64,000 bases of DNA from Paenibacillus dendritiformis (lineage in GTDB: Bacteria; Bacillota; Bacilli; Paenibacillales; Paenibacillaceae), in contig NZ_OX216966.1 of assembly GCF_945605565.1 (NCBI RefSeq), positions 3,464,001 through 3,528,000 on the forward strand, read 5' to 3'. Every line of letters starts with the position of its first letter. Position 1 is the first letter of the stretch. Position numbers and translations under genes: made by a program. Shown one piece after another: positions 34,701 to 42,516 of this stretch. The notes below the pieces were generated by a model. The model was given only the letters and a program-made list of their open reading frames with translations, did not search any database and was not told the DNA's origin.

Positions 34701-34775
34701 CTTCATAAATCTTCATATTCGTCTAGCAGAATCTTTAAAAACATTAACACTCTATTTAAAGATAAACAAGATAAA
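34701..34775 (+). promoter_or_regulatory. candidate response-regulator box and promoter region of the van cluster
   Basis: CTTCAT at 34701 and again at 34711 form a direct repeat with 10-bp spacing, the usual geometry for OmpR/VanR-type regulators. An A/T-rich stretch follows, then AGATAAACA repeated twice in tandem (about 34757-34775). The ligase start is at 34827, so this is the expected regulatory zone. A clear -35/-10 pair cannot be named with confidence. Confidence 0.45.
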
Positions 34776-34826
34776 CAGGCTACGATGAAGCATAGCAGAA
34801 AACTACTTCATGGAGGCTTGTTATTG

Positions 34827-35888
34827 ATGAAAAAGAAGACGATTGCCGTCTTGTTCGGCGGCTGCTCCACCGAATATGAGGTATCCTTGAAATCGGCCGC
34901 GTCGGTCATCGATCATTTGGACCGGGCCCGCTATCATATCGTCATGGTCGGCATTACGCGCGAGGGAAGATGGCTGAAATATCACGGCCCCACCGAGGAT
35001 ATCCGGCAGGACCGCTGGCACGCCCATCCCGCCTGCTTGCCCGCCTGTCTCTCGCCAAGCAGGGACGTCGGCGGTCTTATCGTGCTTGTCGGCACCGAGT
35101 ATCATATGACTCCCGTCGATGCCGTCTTCCCTGTCCTGCATGGCAAGAACGGGGAGGATGGAACCGTCCAGGGGCTGCTGGAGCTGTCGGGTATTCCGTT
35201 CGTCGGCTGCGGCTCGCTGTCGTCGGCCATCGGCATGGACAAGGAGATCGCGCATACATTAGTGCGCGCGGCCGGCATCGAGACAGCGGAGTCCGTTACG
35301 ATTTACGATGACGAACCGCTGGACAGAGCGGTGGACGCCGCGGCAAGGCTCGGATTCCCGCTGTATGTGAAGCCGGCCCGATCCGGATCGTCTCTGGGCA
35401 TTACGAAGGCATGCAATAAGCAAGAGCTGATGGATGGGGCGATACTCGCTTTTTCCCATGATAATAAGATCGTGATCGAGCAAAATGTGAACGGCTTCGA
35501 GGTGGGATGCGCTGTGCTGGGCGATGCCGATCCAATCGTGGGCGAGGTCGATGAGATTGAGCTCCGGGACGGATTTTTCAATTATCATGAAAAATATACG
35601 CTTGAGACGTCAGCCATCCATATGCCTGCCCGCATCGATGCCGATACCGCAGCCAGAGTCAAAGCAGCGGCGCTGACCATCTATCGAACGCTCGGCTGCC
35701 GCGGGCTGGCCCGAGTCGACCTGTTCCTGACGAACGAAGGGAGGATCGTGTTCAACGAGGTGAACACGATGCCAGGCTTCACGTCCGCCAGCAGATACCC
35801 GAATATGCTGCGCGGGATCGGCCTGTCCTTCCCGGACATCCTGGACCGGTTGATTCAGCTCGCCCTCGCGGAGGAGCGGAGCGCATGA
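34827..35888 (+). CDS. D-alanine--D-serine ligase (VanC/E/G/L/N type)
   Basis: 353 residues. An ATP-grasp enzyme joining D-Ala to a second D-amino or hydroxy acid for peptidoglycan precursors. FGGCSTEYEVSLKSA at the N-terminus, VFPVLHGKNGEDG, YVKPARSGSSLGI, LARVDLF and NEVNTMPGF are typical. The omega-loop region reads EVDEIELRDGFFNYHEKY..., with the EKY form of D-Ala-D-Ala and D-Ala-D-Ser ligases rather than the D-Ala-D-Lac (VanA/B) form. Neighbours (VanXY, VanT) argue for D-Ser. ATG 34827 follows GGAGG by 10 bp; the open frame starts 68 codons earlier without support. It overlaps the next gene by four bases. Confidence 0.88.
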   Translation: MKKKTIAVLFGGCSTEYEVSLKSAASVIDHLDRARYHIVMVGITREGRWLKYHGPTEDIRQDRWHAHPACLPACLSPSRDVGGLIVLVGTEYHMTPVDAVFPVLHGKNGEDGTVQGLLELSGIPFVGCGSLSSAIGMDKEIAHTLVRAAGIETAESVTIYDDEPLDRAVDAAARLGFPLYVKPARSGSSLGITKACNKQELMDGAILAFSHDNKIVIEQNVNGFEVGCAVLGDADPIVGEVDEIELRDGFFNYHEKYTLETSAIHMPARIDADTAARVKAAALTIYRTLGCRGLARVDLFLTNEGRIVFNEVNTMPGFTSASRYPNMLRGIGLSFPDILDRLIQLALAEERSA

Positions 35889-36739
35889 GTCAAGTCAGGA
35901 TGTATGCGGCCAACCGCAGGTCGCTCATGGGAAAATACACGGAAATTGCGGTCGGCCGGGATCAGGTTCACGCAGGGCATGTCCTGCTCGTGAACCGCGA
36001 CCATCCGGTGAAGCGTCCGCCGGCGCCGGAGGAACTGCTTCCGGTGCAGCAGATTCCGGCGGCGCGCCATTGCGAGGAGCCGGAGATTCTGCTGGAGAAG
36101 ACGTGCTTGCGCCAGTTGAACCAACTGCTCCAGGCATGCCGTGCCGCAGGGCGCATCGTGGCCGTCAGCGGCTACCGATCGAAGGAAGCGCAAGGGCGCA
36201 TCTATGCGGCATCGGTGCGGGACCACGGCCCCGCCTTCACGGCGAGCTATGTCGCGCGCCCGAATGAGAGCGAGCACCAGACCGGACTCGCGGTGGATGT
36301 CGGGGAATATGCCGATACGATCGACTATCTCTGTCCGTCGTTCCCTGATCGTGGCGTCTGCCGGGACTTCAAGCGCCTTGCCGCTGATTACGGCTTTATT
36401 CAGAGGTACGAGGAAGGCAAGGAGCCGATCACCGGGATCGCTTGCGAGCCGTGGCATTTTCGTTATGTCGGCTTCCCGCATTCGCGCATTATCACGCAGA
36501 ACGGGATGTGCCTGGAGGAGTATATCGATGTTGTGAAGCAATTCACCTGTGAAGGGCCGCATTTGATCGTCCAGGGCCGGGATGGGGTGGATGAAGTGTA
36601 TTATGTTCCGGCGGCTGCAAATGGGCTAACGACGATACCTGTCGTTCACGGCGTACCCTACCGCTTGTCCGGCAATAATCAGGACGGCTTCATCGTGACC
36701 GTGCTTCACCGCAAAGGCGGTGGGCGCCGTGACGGCTAA
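35885..36739 (+). CDS. VanXY/VanY-type D,D-carboxypeptidase/dipeptidase
   Basis: 284 residues. M15B zinc metallopeptidase that removes D-Ala-ending precursors. SGYRSKEAQ, SEHQTGLAVDVG (His131, Asp138) and EPWHFRYVG (Glu188, His191) give the SxHxxGxAxD and ExxH signatures of VanX/VanY/VanXY. No transmembrane segment is visible, as in soluble VanXY. A C-terminal extension of about 75 residues is unlike the 190-residue VanXYC and closer to the longer VanXY/VanY variants. Whether it acts on dipeptide, pentapeptide or both cannot be read from sequence. ATG overlaps the ligase stop, and its own 3' end overlaps vanT. Confidence 0.88.
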   Translation: MSQVRMYAANRRSLMGKYTEIAVGRDQVHAGHVLLVNRDHPVKRPPAPEELLPVQQIPAARHCEEPEILLEKTCLRQLNQLLQACRAAGRIVAVSGYRSKEAQGRIYAASVRDHGPAFTASYVARPNESEHQTGLAVDVGEYADTIDYLCPSFPDRGVCRDFKRLAADYGFIQRYEEGKEPITGIACEPWHFRYVGFPHSRIITQNGMCLEEYIDVVKQFTCEGPHLIVQGRDGVDEVYYVPAAANGLTTIPVVHGVPYRLSGNNQDGFIVTVLHRKGGGRRDG

Positions 36740-38612
36740 CGTTCATGTTGGCGGGCTCGACCGCTTCAAAATCGTGGCCGCCCTCCTGGTCATTGCCATT
36801 CATACCGGCCCGTTGATGTCGTACAGCTCCTATGCCGATTTCATGTTGACCGGCATTGCGGCGCGCGTGGCTGTGCCGTTTTTCTTTATCGCATCGGGGT
36901 TCTTGTTCTTCCGCAAGCTGACGGGGGAGGCAAGCCGGGATCGTGCCCTGCTGCATCGCTTCATGCTCAGAATCGGGCTGCTGTATGCGGTGTCCATCGT
37001 GCTTTATTTGCCTTTAAACGGGTATGCGGGATACTTTGCGGAGGAATTCAATTTATTGTCCTTGCTTCGGGATCTTGTCTTCAACGGCACGTTCTATCAT
37101 TTATGGTATCTGCCCGCGCTGATTCTCGGGACGTATATTACGTACTTTTTGTATCGCACGCTTCCGTTGCAGGGGATGCTGGCTGCGGCCGGATTATTGT
37201 ACATCGCCGGTCTGCTGGGAGACAGCTATTACGGCGTAACGGAGCAGCTTCCGGTCCTGCGCGCCGCGTATGCCGGGATGTTCACCTGGTTCGATTACAC
37301 GCGCAACGGCCTCTTTTTCGCGCCGTTATATATTGCGCTCGGCGCGTGGACGGCGGCACGCTCTGTTCGTCTTCGCTCCGCCGCGGCGGGCACCGGCCTT
37401 CTGCTGCTGCGGCTGACGGACGGGAGAGGCACGGCACTGTCGGTTATGATGTCCTTCGGCGTGATACGCTTCCTTGGCCGGTTCCGCAGGGCGGCTCCGG
37501 ATCTGCGCCGCCGGGCCTGGGCGGAGATCCGGCTGGATCACGTGACGCATAACGTGCGGGAGCTTCGAGGCCTGCTGCCGCCCGATTGCGAGCTGATGGC
37601 GGTCGTCAAGGCGGATGCTTACGGGCATGGCAGTATTCCGGTAGCCAGACATTTGAGCCGCATCGGCGTACGTCAGTTCGCGGTGGCGGAGGTGGAAGAG
37701 GGAGTTGCGCTGCGCCGAGAAGGCATCAAGGGAGAAATACTGGTGCTCGGCTATACCTCGCCCGAACGGTTCGACGATCTGGCGCGTTACCGCCTCACGC
37801 AAACGGTCATCAGCGCCGATTACGGCAAAGCATTGGATGCGTTCGGCAAACATGTGAACGTTCATATTAAGATCGACACCGGCATGAGCCGTCTGGGCGA
37901 ACGTTGGAGCCATATGGACGAGATCTGCTCGATGTACCGGCTGCGCAACGTGCGCGTCACCGGAACGTTCACCCATTTATCTTCCTGCGACAGTCCGGCG
38001 GAAGCGGATATCGCGTTCACGAATGCCCAGATCAAGCGATTTCGTCAGACGATCGATCAGATCAAGGCGGCCGGGCTGGACCCGGGCACGCTGCATATGC
38101 AGAGCAGCTACGGGGTCGTCAATTATCCCGGGCTCCACTGCGGCATGGCCCGTCCGGGCATTGCCCTGTTCGGCCTGCTCGGCACCGAACGCGATCAAGC
38201 GCCCATTGATCTGCGGCCGGCGCTGTCGTGGAGGGCCAGGGTGACCTTGGTCAAGCAGATGCAGGCAGACGAGCCTGTCGGGTACGGTCGCAATTACAAG
38301 ACAAGAACGGGCAGCGTCATTGCGACGGTGTCGATCGGCTATGCAGACGGCGTGCCGAGAGTTCTCGCGGAGAAAGGGGGAGCGGTTCTCATCCGGGGGC
38401 AACGGGCGCCGATCGCGGGCAACATTTGCATGGATCAATTCATGGTGGATGTGACGCATATCGGGGGAGTTCAGGAAGGGGACACGGTCACGCTGATTGG
38501 GCAAGACGGGGAAGCGTCCATTACGGCAGGCGAGATGGCGCGCCGCTGCGGAACGATTACGAACGAGATTGTGAGCCGCATCGGACAGCGAGTGGACAGA
38601 ATCTATCTCTGA
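36720..38612 (+). CDS. VanT-type membrane serine racemase, with shortened membrane domain
   Basis: 630 residues. N-terminal membrane part (about 1-255) of acyltransferase-3 type that in VanT imports L-Ser, then an alanine-racemase-fold domain (about 263-630). PLP lysine is Lys297 in VVKADAYGHG; SIGYADGVPR carries the second-half Tyr. At the site where alanine racemases have NYE (Tyr354 of the Geobacillus enzyme) this has TNE, Asn615, as in VanT serine racemases. Known VanT proteins have about 700 residues; here the membrane region lacks roughly 80, mainly its last helices before GRFRRAAPD. The start is GTG 36720 or 36729 (AAGGCGG nine bases before the latter). Confidence 0.88.
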   Translation: MGAVTANVHVGGLDRFKIVAALLVIAIHTGPLMSYSSYADFMLTGIAARVAVPFFFIASGFLFFRKLTGEASRDRALLHRFMLRIGLLYAVSIVLYLPLNGYAGYFAEEFNLLSLLRDLVFNGTFYHLWYLPALILGTYITYFLYRTLPLQGMLAAAGLLYIAGLLGDSYYGVTEQLPVLRAAYAGMFTWFDYTRNGLFFAPLYIALGAWTAARSVRLRSAAAGTGLLLLRLTDGRGTALSVMMSFGVIRFLGRFRRAAPDLRRRAWAEIRLDHVTHNVRELRGLLPPDCELMAVVKADAYGHGSIPVARHLSRIGVRQFAVAEVEEGVALRREGIKGEILVLGYTSPERFDDLARYRLTQTVISADYGKALDAFGKHVNVHIKIDTGMSRLGERWSHMDEICSMYRLRNVRVTGTFTHLSSCDSPAEADIAFTNAQIKRFRQTIDQIKAAGLDPGTLHMQSSYGVVNYPGLHCGMARPGIALFGLLGTERDQAPIDLRPALSWRARVTLVKQMQADEPVGYGRNYKTRTGSVIATVSIGYADGVPRVLAEKGGAVLIRGQRAPIAGNICMDQFMVDVTHIGGVQEGDTVTLIGQDGEASITAGEMARRCGTITNEIVSRIGQRVDRIYL

Positions 38613-39061
38613 CACGACGGATCTATCTCTGAGGAAAGACCGCTTCCGGCAGCGAGTGTAACCATGTAACGTGCAGATACCGTAGCAATCCTACAGTCCT
38701 GGCGCCATGGGCATCTCGCAGCATCAGATTCAAGTCCGATCCCGTGATTTCGATGAGGATCTAGGCCAGTGGGGCAAGGTCAATGTCGAGCAAGGAGCAG
38801 TGATCCATCGGCGAATGGGGCGGCCAAGCGGGCGAAGCGCTGGTGGAAGGGCGCCAGTAACAACGACATAGAGCAAGCAGCATGCCAATCTCGTTGCGGG
38901 ACGCGTGCCGGTGCTGCCGATCGCGAAGGCGATCGGTGGTCCGGGCGCGTCCTTTTTGTGATGTCTTGACTTTCGGGGCGAGGCGAGCTATGATTAGTCA
39001 TGTGAGTTAGTAATTTAGTAATCTAGTAAATAACTTATTTCGATATAGTTCAGATCGGATG
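38613..39061 (+). promoter_or_regulatory. intergenic region after vanT with a hairpin, a promoter and repeated TAGTAA sites
   Basis: Contains no gene I can support; a frame of about 50 codons from ATG 38707 has no ribosome binding site. CCGATCGC-GAAG-GCGATCGG (38918-38937) is a strong hairpin. TTGACT at 38966-38971, 17 bp, TATGAT at 38989-38994 form a promoter for the DUF6530 gene. After it, TAGTAA is repeated three times at 39008, 39016 and 39024, with 8-bp periodicity. AAGTAGTAAT-like sequence also follows the trmB and alaX promoters. Confidence 0.5.
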
Positions 39062-39074
39062 GAGGATATAGAAG

Positions 39075-39554
39075 ATGAAAATTCCTACAAATCTTAAGCA
39101 TAAGCCTGTCATTGTCTCGGAGAATTACGAGAAGGTGGATGGACGTTATTCGGGACATTCCGATGCGAAGGGGCTCTCCTTGGGCTTGGCCCAATGGAAT
39201 GACCGCGGCAAGGTCGATATCTCGGCCAAAGTATGGCGATATACCGGCGAGAAATGGTCCAGACAGTCGGAGGAGCTGCCGCTTCACCGCGTGCTCGACC
39301 TGGCCATTCTGGTCTGCCGGAGTATGGTTCATTTCCGCGAAGCGTATCGTTATCAGGACTTGTACGATCCGGAAAATCCGGTCATCGACCGCATCGGATT
39401 GCAAGGGGATGCGATGACAGTGGCGGTATGCACCGACAATGAGAAGATTAAGGAAGATATCAAGCTGTTCAGCCAGGCGCTCAGCGACGATGACGAGCTG
39501 AATGGCGAACGGCTGCGGACATTGTCGGCCCTGCTGAAGGAAATGGGTTATTGA
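39075..39554 (+). CDS. DUF6530-like protein of unknown function
   Basis: 159 residues, soluble. No enzyme motif is visible. The protein has two parts: YSGHSDAKGLSLGLAQWNDRGKVDIS-like beta strands near the N-terminus and a C-terminal helical half (LHRVLDLAILVCRSMVHFREAYRYQDLYD region). It resembles a family that I know only as a domain of unknown function. GGAGG lies upstream of the ATG. The next gene starts 45 bp downstream, so the two are probably co-transcribed. Placement between vanT and the two-component system may be coincidence. Confidence 0.65.
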   Translation: MKIPTNLKHKPVIVSENYEKVDGRYSGHSDAKGLSLGLAQWNDRGKVDISAKVWRYTGEKWSRQSEELPLHRVLDLAILVCRSMVHFREAYRYQDLYDPENPVIDRIGLQGDAMTVAVCTDNEKIKEDIKLFSQALSDDDELNGERLRTLSALLKEMGY

Positions 39555-39598
39555 TTCGTATGATTGATTCGCAGCAACGAGGGGAAGGAGGAGCCGTC

Positions 39599-39991
39599 AT
39601 GGCAATGGATAAGCAGAGAAAGAAAGAGCTCGCCTCGGCATATCAGAAATCGTTCCGGCCGATGGGCGTCTACCAGATTCGCAATGTCAAGAACGGGAAA
39701 ATTCTCGTGGACGGCACGATGGATCTGGATGGAGCCAAAAACCGGCTCGAATTCATGAAGCAGACGAAGATGAACGGCATTCCGGAGCTGAAGCAGGATT
39801 GGGATGCGTACGGCGGCGACTGCTTCGTGTTCGAGGAGCTTGATCAGATCAAGCCGCGCGAAGAGAGTGTCGCCGAACGTTCCGAATTGAAGAAATACCG
39901 GGACGAGGTGGACGCGCTGCTGGAGCTGTGGATCGAGAAGCTGCAGCCCTTTGGCGATAAGGGATATAATAAACCGAAGCGCAAGCCCTAA
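39599..39991 (+). CDS. GIY-YIG nuclease family-like protein
   Basis: 130 residues. The core GVYQIRNVKNGKILVDGT followed by LDGAKNRLEFM resembles a GIY-YIG fold of the small type, in which GVYQIRN would be the first motif and the second YIG-like segment is changed. Without the full catalytic set nuclease activity is uncertain. C-terminal half is charged and helical. AAGGAGG precedes the ATG at 39599. Follows the DUF6530 gene closely. Confidence 0.65.
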   Translation: MAMDKQRKKELASAYQKSFRPMGVYQIRNVKNGKILVDGTMDLDGAKNRLEFMKQTKMNGIPELKQDWDAYGGDCFVFEELDQIKPREESVAERSELKKYRDEVDALLELWIEKLQPFGDKGYNKPKRKP

Positions 39992-40099
39992 GCGCAGGAA
40001 CCGGCCGGAAGGCCGGTTTTTTGCTGTGCATGGGATCCTATGGAGAGGGACGACGGCGTGTCTACTTGCGTGGCGGTTCCCGGCGGGAAGAGTCATTGC

Positions 40100-40290
40100 A
40101 TGTGAATCCTGCAAATATACAGTATTTTATTGCATTGGAGGGCGTGTTTTCCATAATTCCTGCCAGAATGCAGGAATTTGTACGTTTTCGCGGAAATGGA
40201 GCCGTAGCGGGCCGAAATTGATGTAAATTTGCAGGATTCCAAGCAGCGTTAATCACCCCTGAGGAAATTCCTGCGTTTCTGCAGCTTTTC
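40100..40290. repeat. dispersed Paenibacillus-like intergenic repeat, copy A
   Basis: Contains AATCCTGCAAATATACAG, a second TTCCTGCCAGAATGCAGGAA dyad, GGAGCCGTAGCGGG, GAAATTGATGTA followed by TTTGCAGGATTCC, then AGCGTTAA and GAGGAAATTCCTGC...TGCAGC. The part from about 40190 aligns over about 95 bp with 49187-49285. It does not encode a protein in any frame that I trust. It is followed by the minisatellite at 40297. Confidence 0.8.
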
Positions 40291-40296
40291 TGTGCT

Positions 40297-40475
40297 GGCA
40301 GACTGCGATGCTGGGCAGAGTGCTATGTGGCAGACTGCGATGCTGGGCAGAGTGCTATGTGGCAGACTGTGATGCTGGCAGAGTGCTATGTGGCAGACTG
40401 CTATGTTGTCAGATTGCTATGTTGGCAGACTGTGATGCTGACAGAGTGCGATGCCGGTAGATTGCTAGCGGCAGA
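40297..40475. repeat. 31-32 bp tandem repeat (minisatellite)
   Basis: Units start at 40297, 40329, 40361 and 40392, then degenerate. Each is made of two related halves of about 16 bp, GGCAGACTGCGATGCT and GGGCAGAGTGCTATGT. The first two units are identical. There are no spacers, so it is not a CRISPR. The following 200 bp up to 40685 hold only the promoter region of the response regulator gene. Confidence 0.88.
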
Positions 40476-40685
40476 AAGCAAGGGTGAGGATAGAGGGTGA
40501 AGGGCAGTTGATATAGGGAGGTAGTCTATTGAACTAGCGAACGTACGCGTGGTAGATTGATGGTGATATGATCATTTCGGAGGGAAGCAATCATATTCCA
40601 TGCCTATCATTTGCCGCTGAGGACGTGCTCACGATCGAGTGAATGAGAAGAAGCATGGATTGAGGAAGAGGGGCGGCCATTTGCC

Positions 40686-41375
40686 ATGACTACACTGCTC
40701 GTAGTGGAGGACGATATCAGCTTGAATAAGGGCATTGCCCTTACGCTTGCCCGGGACGGGGTTACGATTCGACAGGCTTACGATTTGGCCACGGCGGACA
40801 AGCTGTTTTCGAACGGGTCTATCGATTTGATTATCCTCGACGTCAACCTGCCTGACGGCAGTGGCCTGGATTTCTGTGAGCGGATACGCCTGACATCCCG
40901 GGTTCCGATCGTATTTTTGACGGCTAACGATCTGGAGGCGGACATTGTGACCGGGCTGGAGCTGGGAGGGGATGACTATATTACGAAGCCGTTCAGCCTG
41001 ATGGTGCTGCGCGCGCGGGTTATGGCCGTGTTGAGAAGGATGGACCCGCAGCAAGAGGACAAGTTGACGATCGGCGATCTGGTATTCGATTTCGGGAACA
41101 TGGAATTTCGCAAACGGGGCCGGTCCATGACGCTAAGCCGAACCGAGCAGAAGCTGCTCAAAGCATTGGTGGGGAACCGGGGGACGATTCTAACCCGAGA
41201 GCAGCTCATGGATCGGGTATGGACGAATGAGGCGGAGTTCGTAGACGAGAACGCCTTAACGGTGACGGTGAAGCGATTGCGGGCGAAGATCGAAGACGAG
41301 CCATCTGCGCCCAAATTCATTAAAACCGTCTACGGCCTAGGCTATGTATGGGCTGAGGGGACCCGTTATGAATAA
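40686..41375 (+). CDS. OmpR/VanR-type response regulator
   Basis: 229 residues. Receiver with acidic EDD (8-10), phospho-Asp52 in ILDVNLPD, LTAND and KPFS; DNA-binding winged helix at about 130-225 (LSRTEQKLLKALV, NALTVTVKRLRAKIE, KTVYGLGYVW). It is co-transcribed with the kinase, overlapping it by eight bases, and with an ABC transporter further down. It is of the type found as VanR, VncR and BceR. Regulation of the ABC transporter is likely; control of the van genes 2-6 kb upstream is only a possibility. Confidence 0.9.
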   Translation: MTTLLVVEDDISLNKGIALTLARDGVTIRQAYDLATADKLFSNGSIDLIILDVNLPDGSGLDFCERIRLTSRVPIVFLTANDLEADIVTGLELGGDDYITKPFSLMVLRARVMAVLRRMDPQQEDKLTIGDLVFDFGNMEFRKRGRSMTLSRTEQKLLKALVGNRGTILTREQLMDRVWTNEAEFVDENALTVTVKRLRAKIEDEPSAPKFIKTVYGLGYVWAEGTRYE

Positions 41376-42408
41376 GCGCCTGGAGTTCGAATTCAAACGG
41401 ATTTATATCATTTTCTCCTCGATATTCCTTCTGCTGGTCCTCGGCTATGTGTCCGGGATGCTGTACATTACCGGATTTGACGGGGCGGCGGGATGGCTTA
41501 GCTTTTGGTTTGCCGCTGCCATGCTCGTAACGGGAGGAGCCTGGATCTGGATGCTTCAATTGAAGGTTGCGGCCGTGATCCATACGGTCCATGATATCGT
41601 GGACGGGGCGATGAGCGGGCGGGAACGGATCACGGGTTATGCGGAAACGAGTCTGTCAGCCCTGGAGCACAAATTAATCCGGTATATCGATGTATCGAAG
41701 ACCCATGAAAAGGCAAATAAAGAGGAAAAAAATAATATCAAGGCGCTTATCTCCGACATTTCCCATCAAACGAAAACACCGTTGTCCAACATCGTTCTGT
41801 ACAGTCAGCTGCTTGAGGAGAGCCATCAGACGGGCGAGGAAGCAGAGGATATCCGCCACCTCGTGGCTCAGATCAAAGGTCAATCGGAAAAGCTGAATTG
41901 GCTAATCCAATCGCTGATCAAGATGTCCCGCCTGGAAACGGGGATCATCGCGATAAGAGCATCTGTCCACCCGGTGCTGCAGACGATAACCGGAGCCGTA
42001 TCGCAGATTTACGCCGGAGCGGAACAAAAGCATATCGAGATCGCGATATGCTGCAATACAGAAACGGCAGCCAGTCATGATCGGAAATGGACGGGCGAGG
42101 CACTGTTTAACATTTTGGAAAATGCGGTCAAGTATAGTGAGCCTGGGGGACGAATCCATATTTCAGCCCATTCCGGAGAAATGTTCTGCCGCATCGACAT
42201 CGCCGATCAGGGCATCGGCATCGAAGAGAGCGAACTGAACCTTATTTTCCAGCGTTTTTACCGATGCAAAAAGGCGGCGGAATATGAAGGCGTGGGCATT
42301 GGCTTGTATCTGGCCAGGGAAATCATCACCTCCCAGGGCGGGTATATCCGGGCTGCTTCGACACCGGGGGAGGGGACGGTGTTCTCGGTGTTCTTGCCGG
42401 CGGTGTAG
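41368..42408 (+). CDS. sensor histidine kinase with short extracytoplasmic loop
   Basis: 346 residues. Two membrane helices close together (about 12-34 and 42-60) with a loop of only a few residues, as in intramembrane-sensing kinases. No HAMP is evident. HisKA has ISDISHQTKTPLSNI with the phospho-His near 133; HATPase has NILENAVKYS, DQGIGIEES and GVGIGLYLARE. The SHQTKTPL box is that of VncS/VanS_G-type and BceS-like kinases of Firmicutes. Intramembrane sensors usually take their signal from a partner ABC transporter, and one follows here. Confidence 0.9.
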   Translation: MNKRLEFEFKRIYIIFSSIFLLLVLGYVSGMLYITGFDGAAGWLSFWFAAAMLVTGGAWIWMLQLKVAAVIHTVHDIVDGAMSGRERITGYAETSLSALEHKLIRYIDVSKTHEKANKEEKNNIKALISDISHQTKTPLSNIVLYSQLLEESHQTGEEAEDIRHLVAQIKGQSEKLNWLIQSLIKMSRLETGIIAIRASVHPVLQTITGAVSQIYAGAEQKHIEIAICCNTETAASHDRKWTGEALFNILENAVKYSEPGGRIHISAHSGEMFCRIDIADQGIGIEESELNLIFQRFYRCKKAAEYEGVGIGLYLAREIITSQGGYIRAASTPGEGTVFSVFLPAV

Positions 42409-42469
42409 GCGAATGTGTCAACACTGTTATATTTCAGACACGGGAATGTTAGATTCGTGTGCTACATTT

Positions 42470-42492
42470 AGTCTGTACCTAGGATACAGACT
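42470..42492 (+). promoter_or_regulatory. 23-bp palindrome before the ABC transporter genes
   Basis: AGTCTGTA-CCTAGGA-TACAGACT, with perfect 8-bp arms, ends 15 bp before the ABC ATPase start. TTTATTTTGG follows. It may be the response-regulator operator or a hairpin between kinase and transporter genes; both readings fit. Confidence 0.6.
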
Positions 42493-42516
42493 ATTTATTT
42501 TGGGGAGATGACCGTC

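Noticed and set aside
34623..34826. N-terminal extension of the van ligase by 68 residues
   Set aside because: The extension has no homology to ligases and crosses the putative promoter region; GGAGG supports ATG 34827.
34827..38612. D-Ala-D-Lac (vanA/vanF-type) cluster
   Set aside because: There is no vanH dehydrogenase, a VanT racemase is present, and the ligase has the EKY form.
38707..38872. Frame of about 50 codons after vanT (MGISQHQIQVRSRDF...)
   Set aside because: No ribosome binding site and no relative known; the interval looks intergenic.
40297..40475. CRISPR array
   Set aside because: Units follow one another without unique spacers; it is a tandem repeat.
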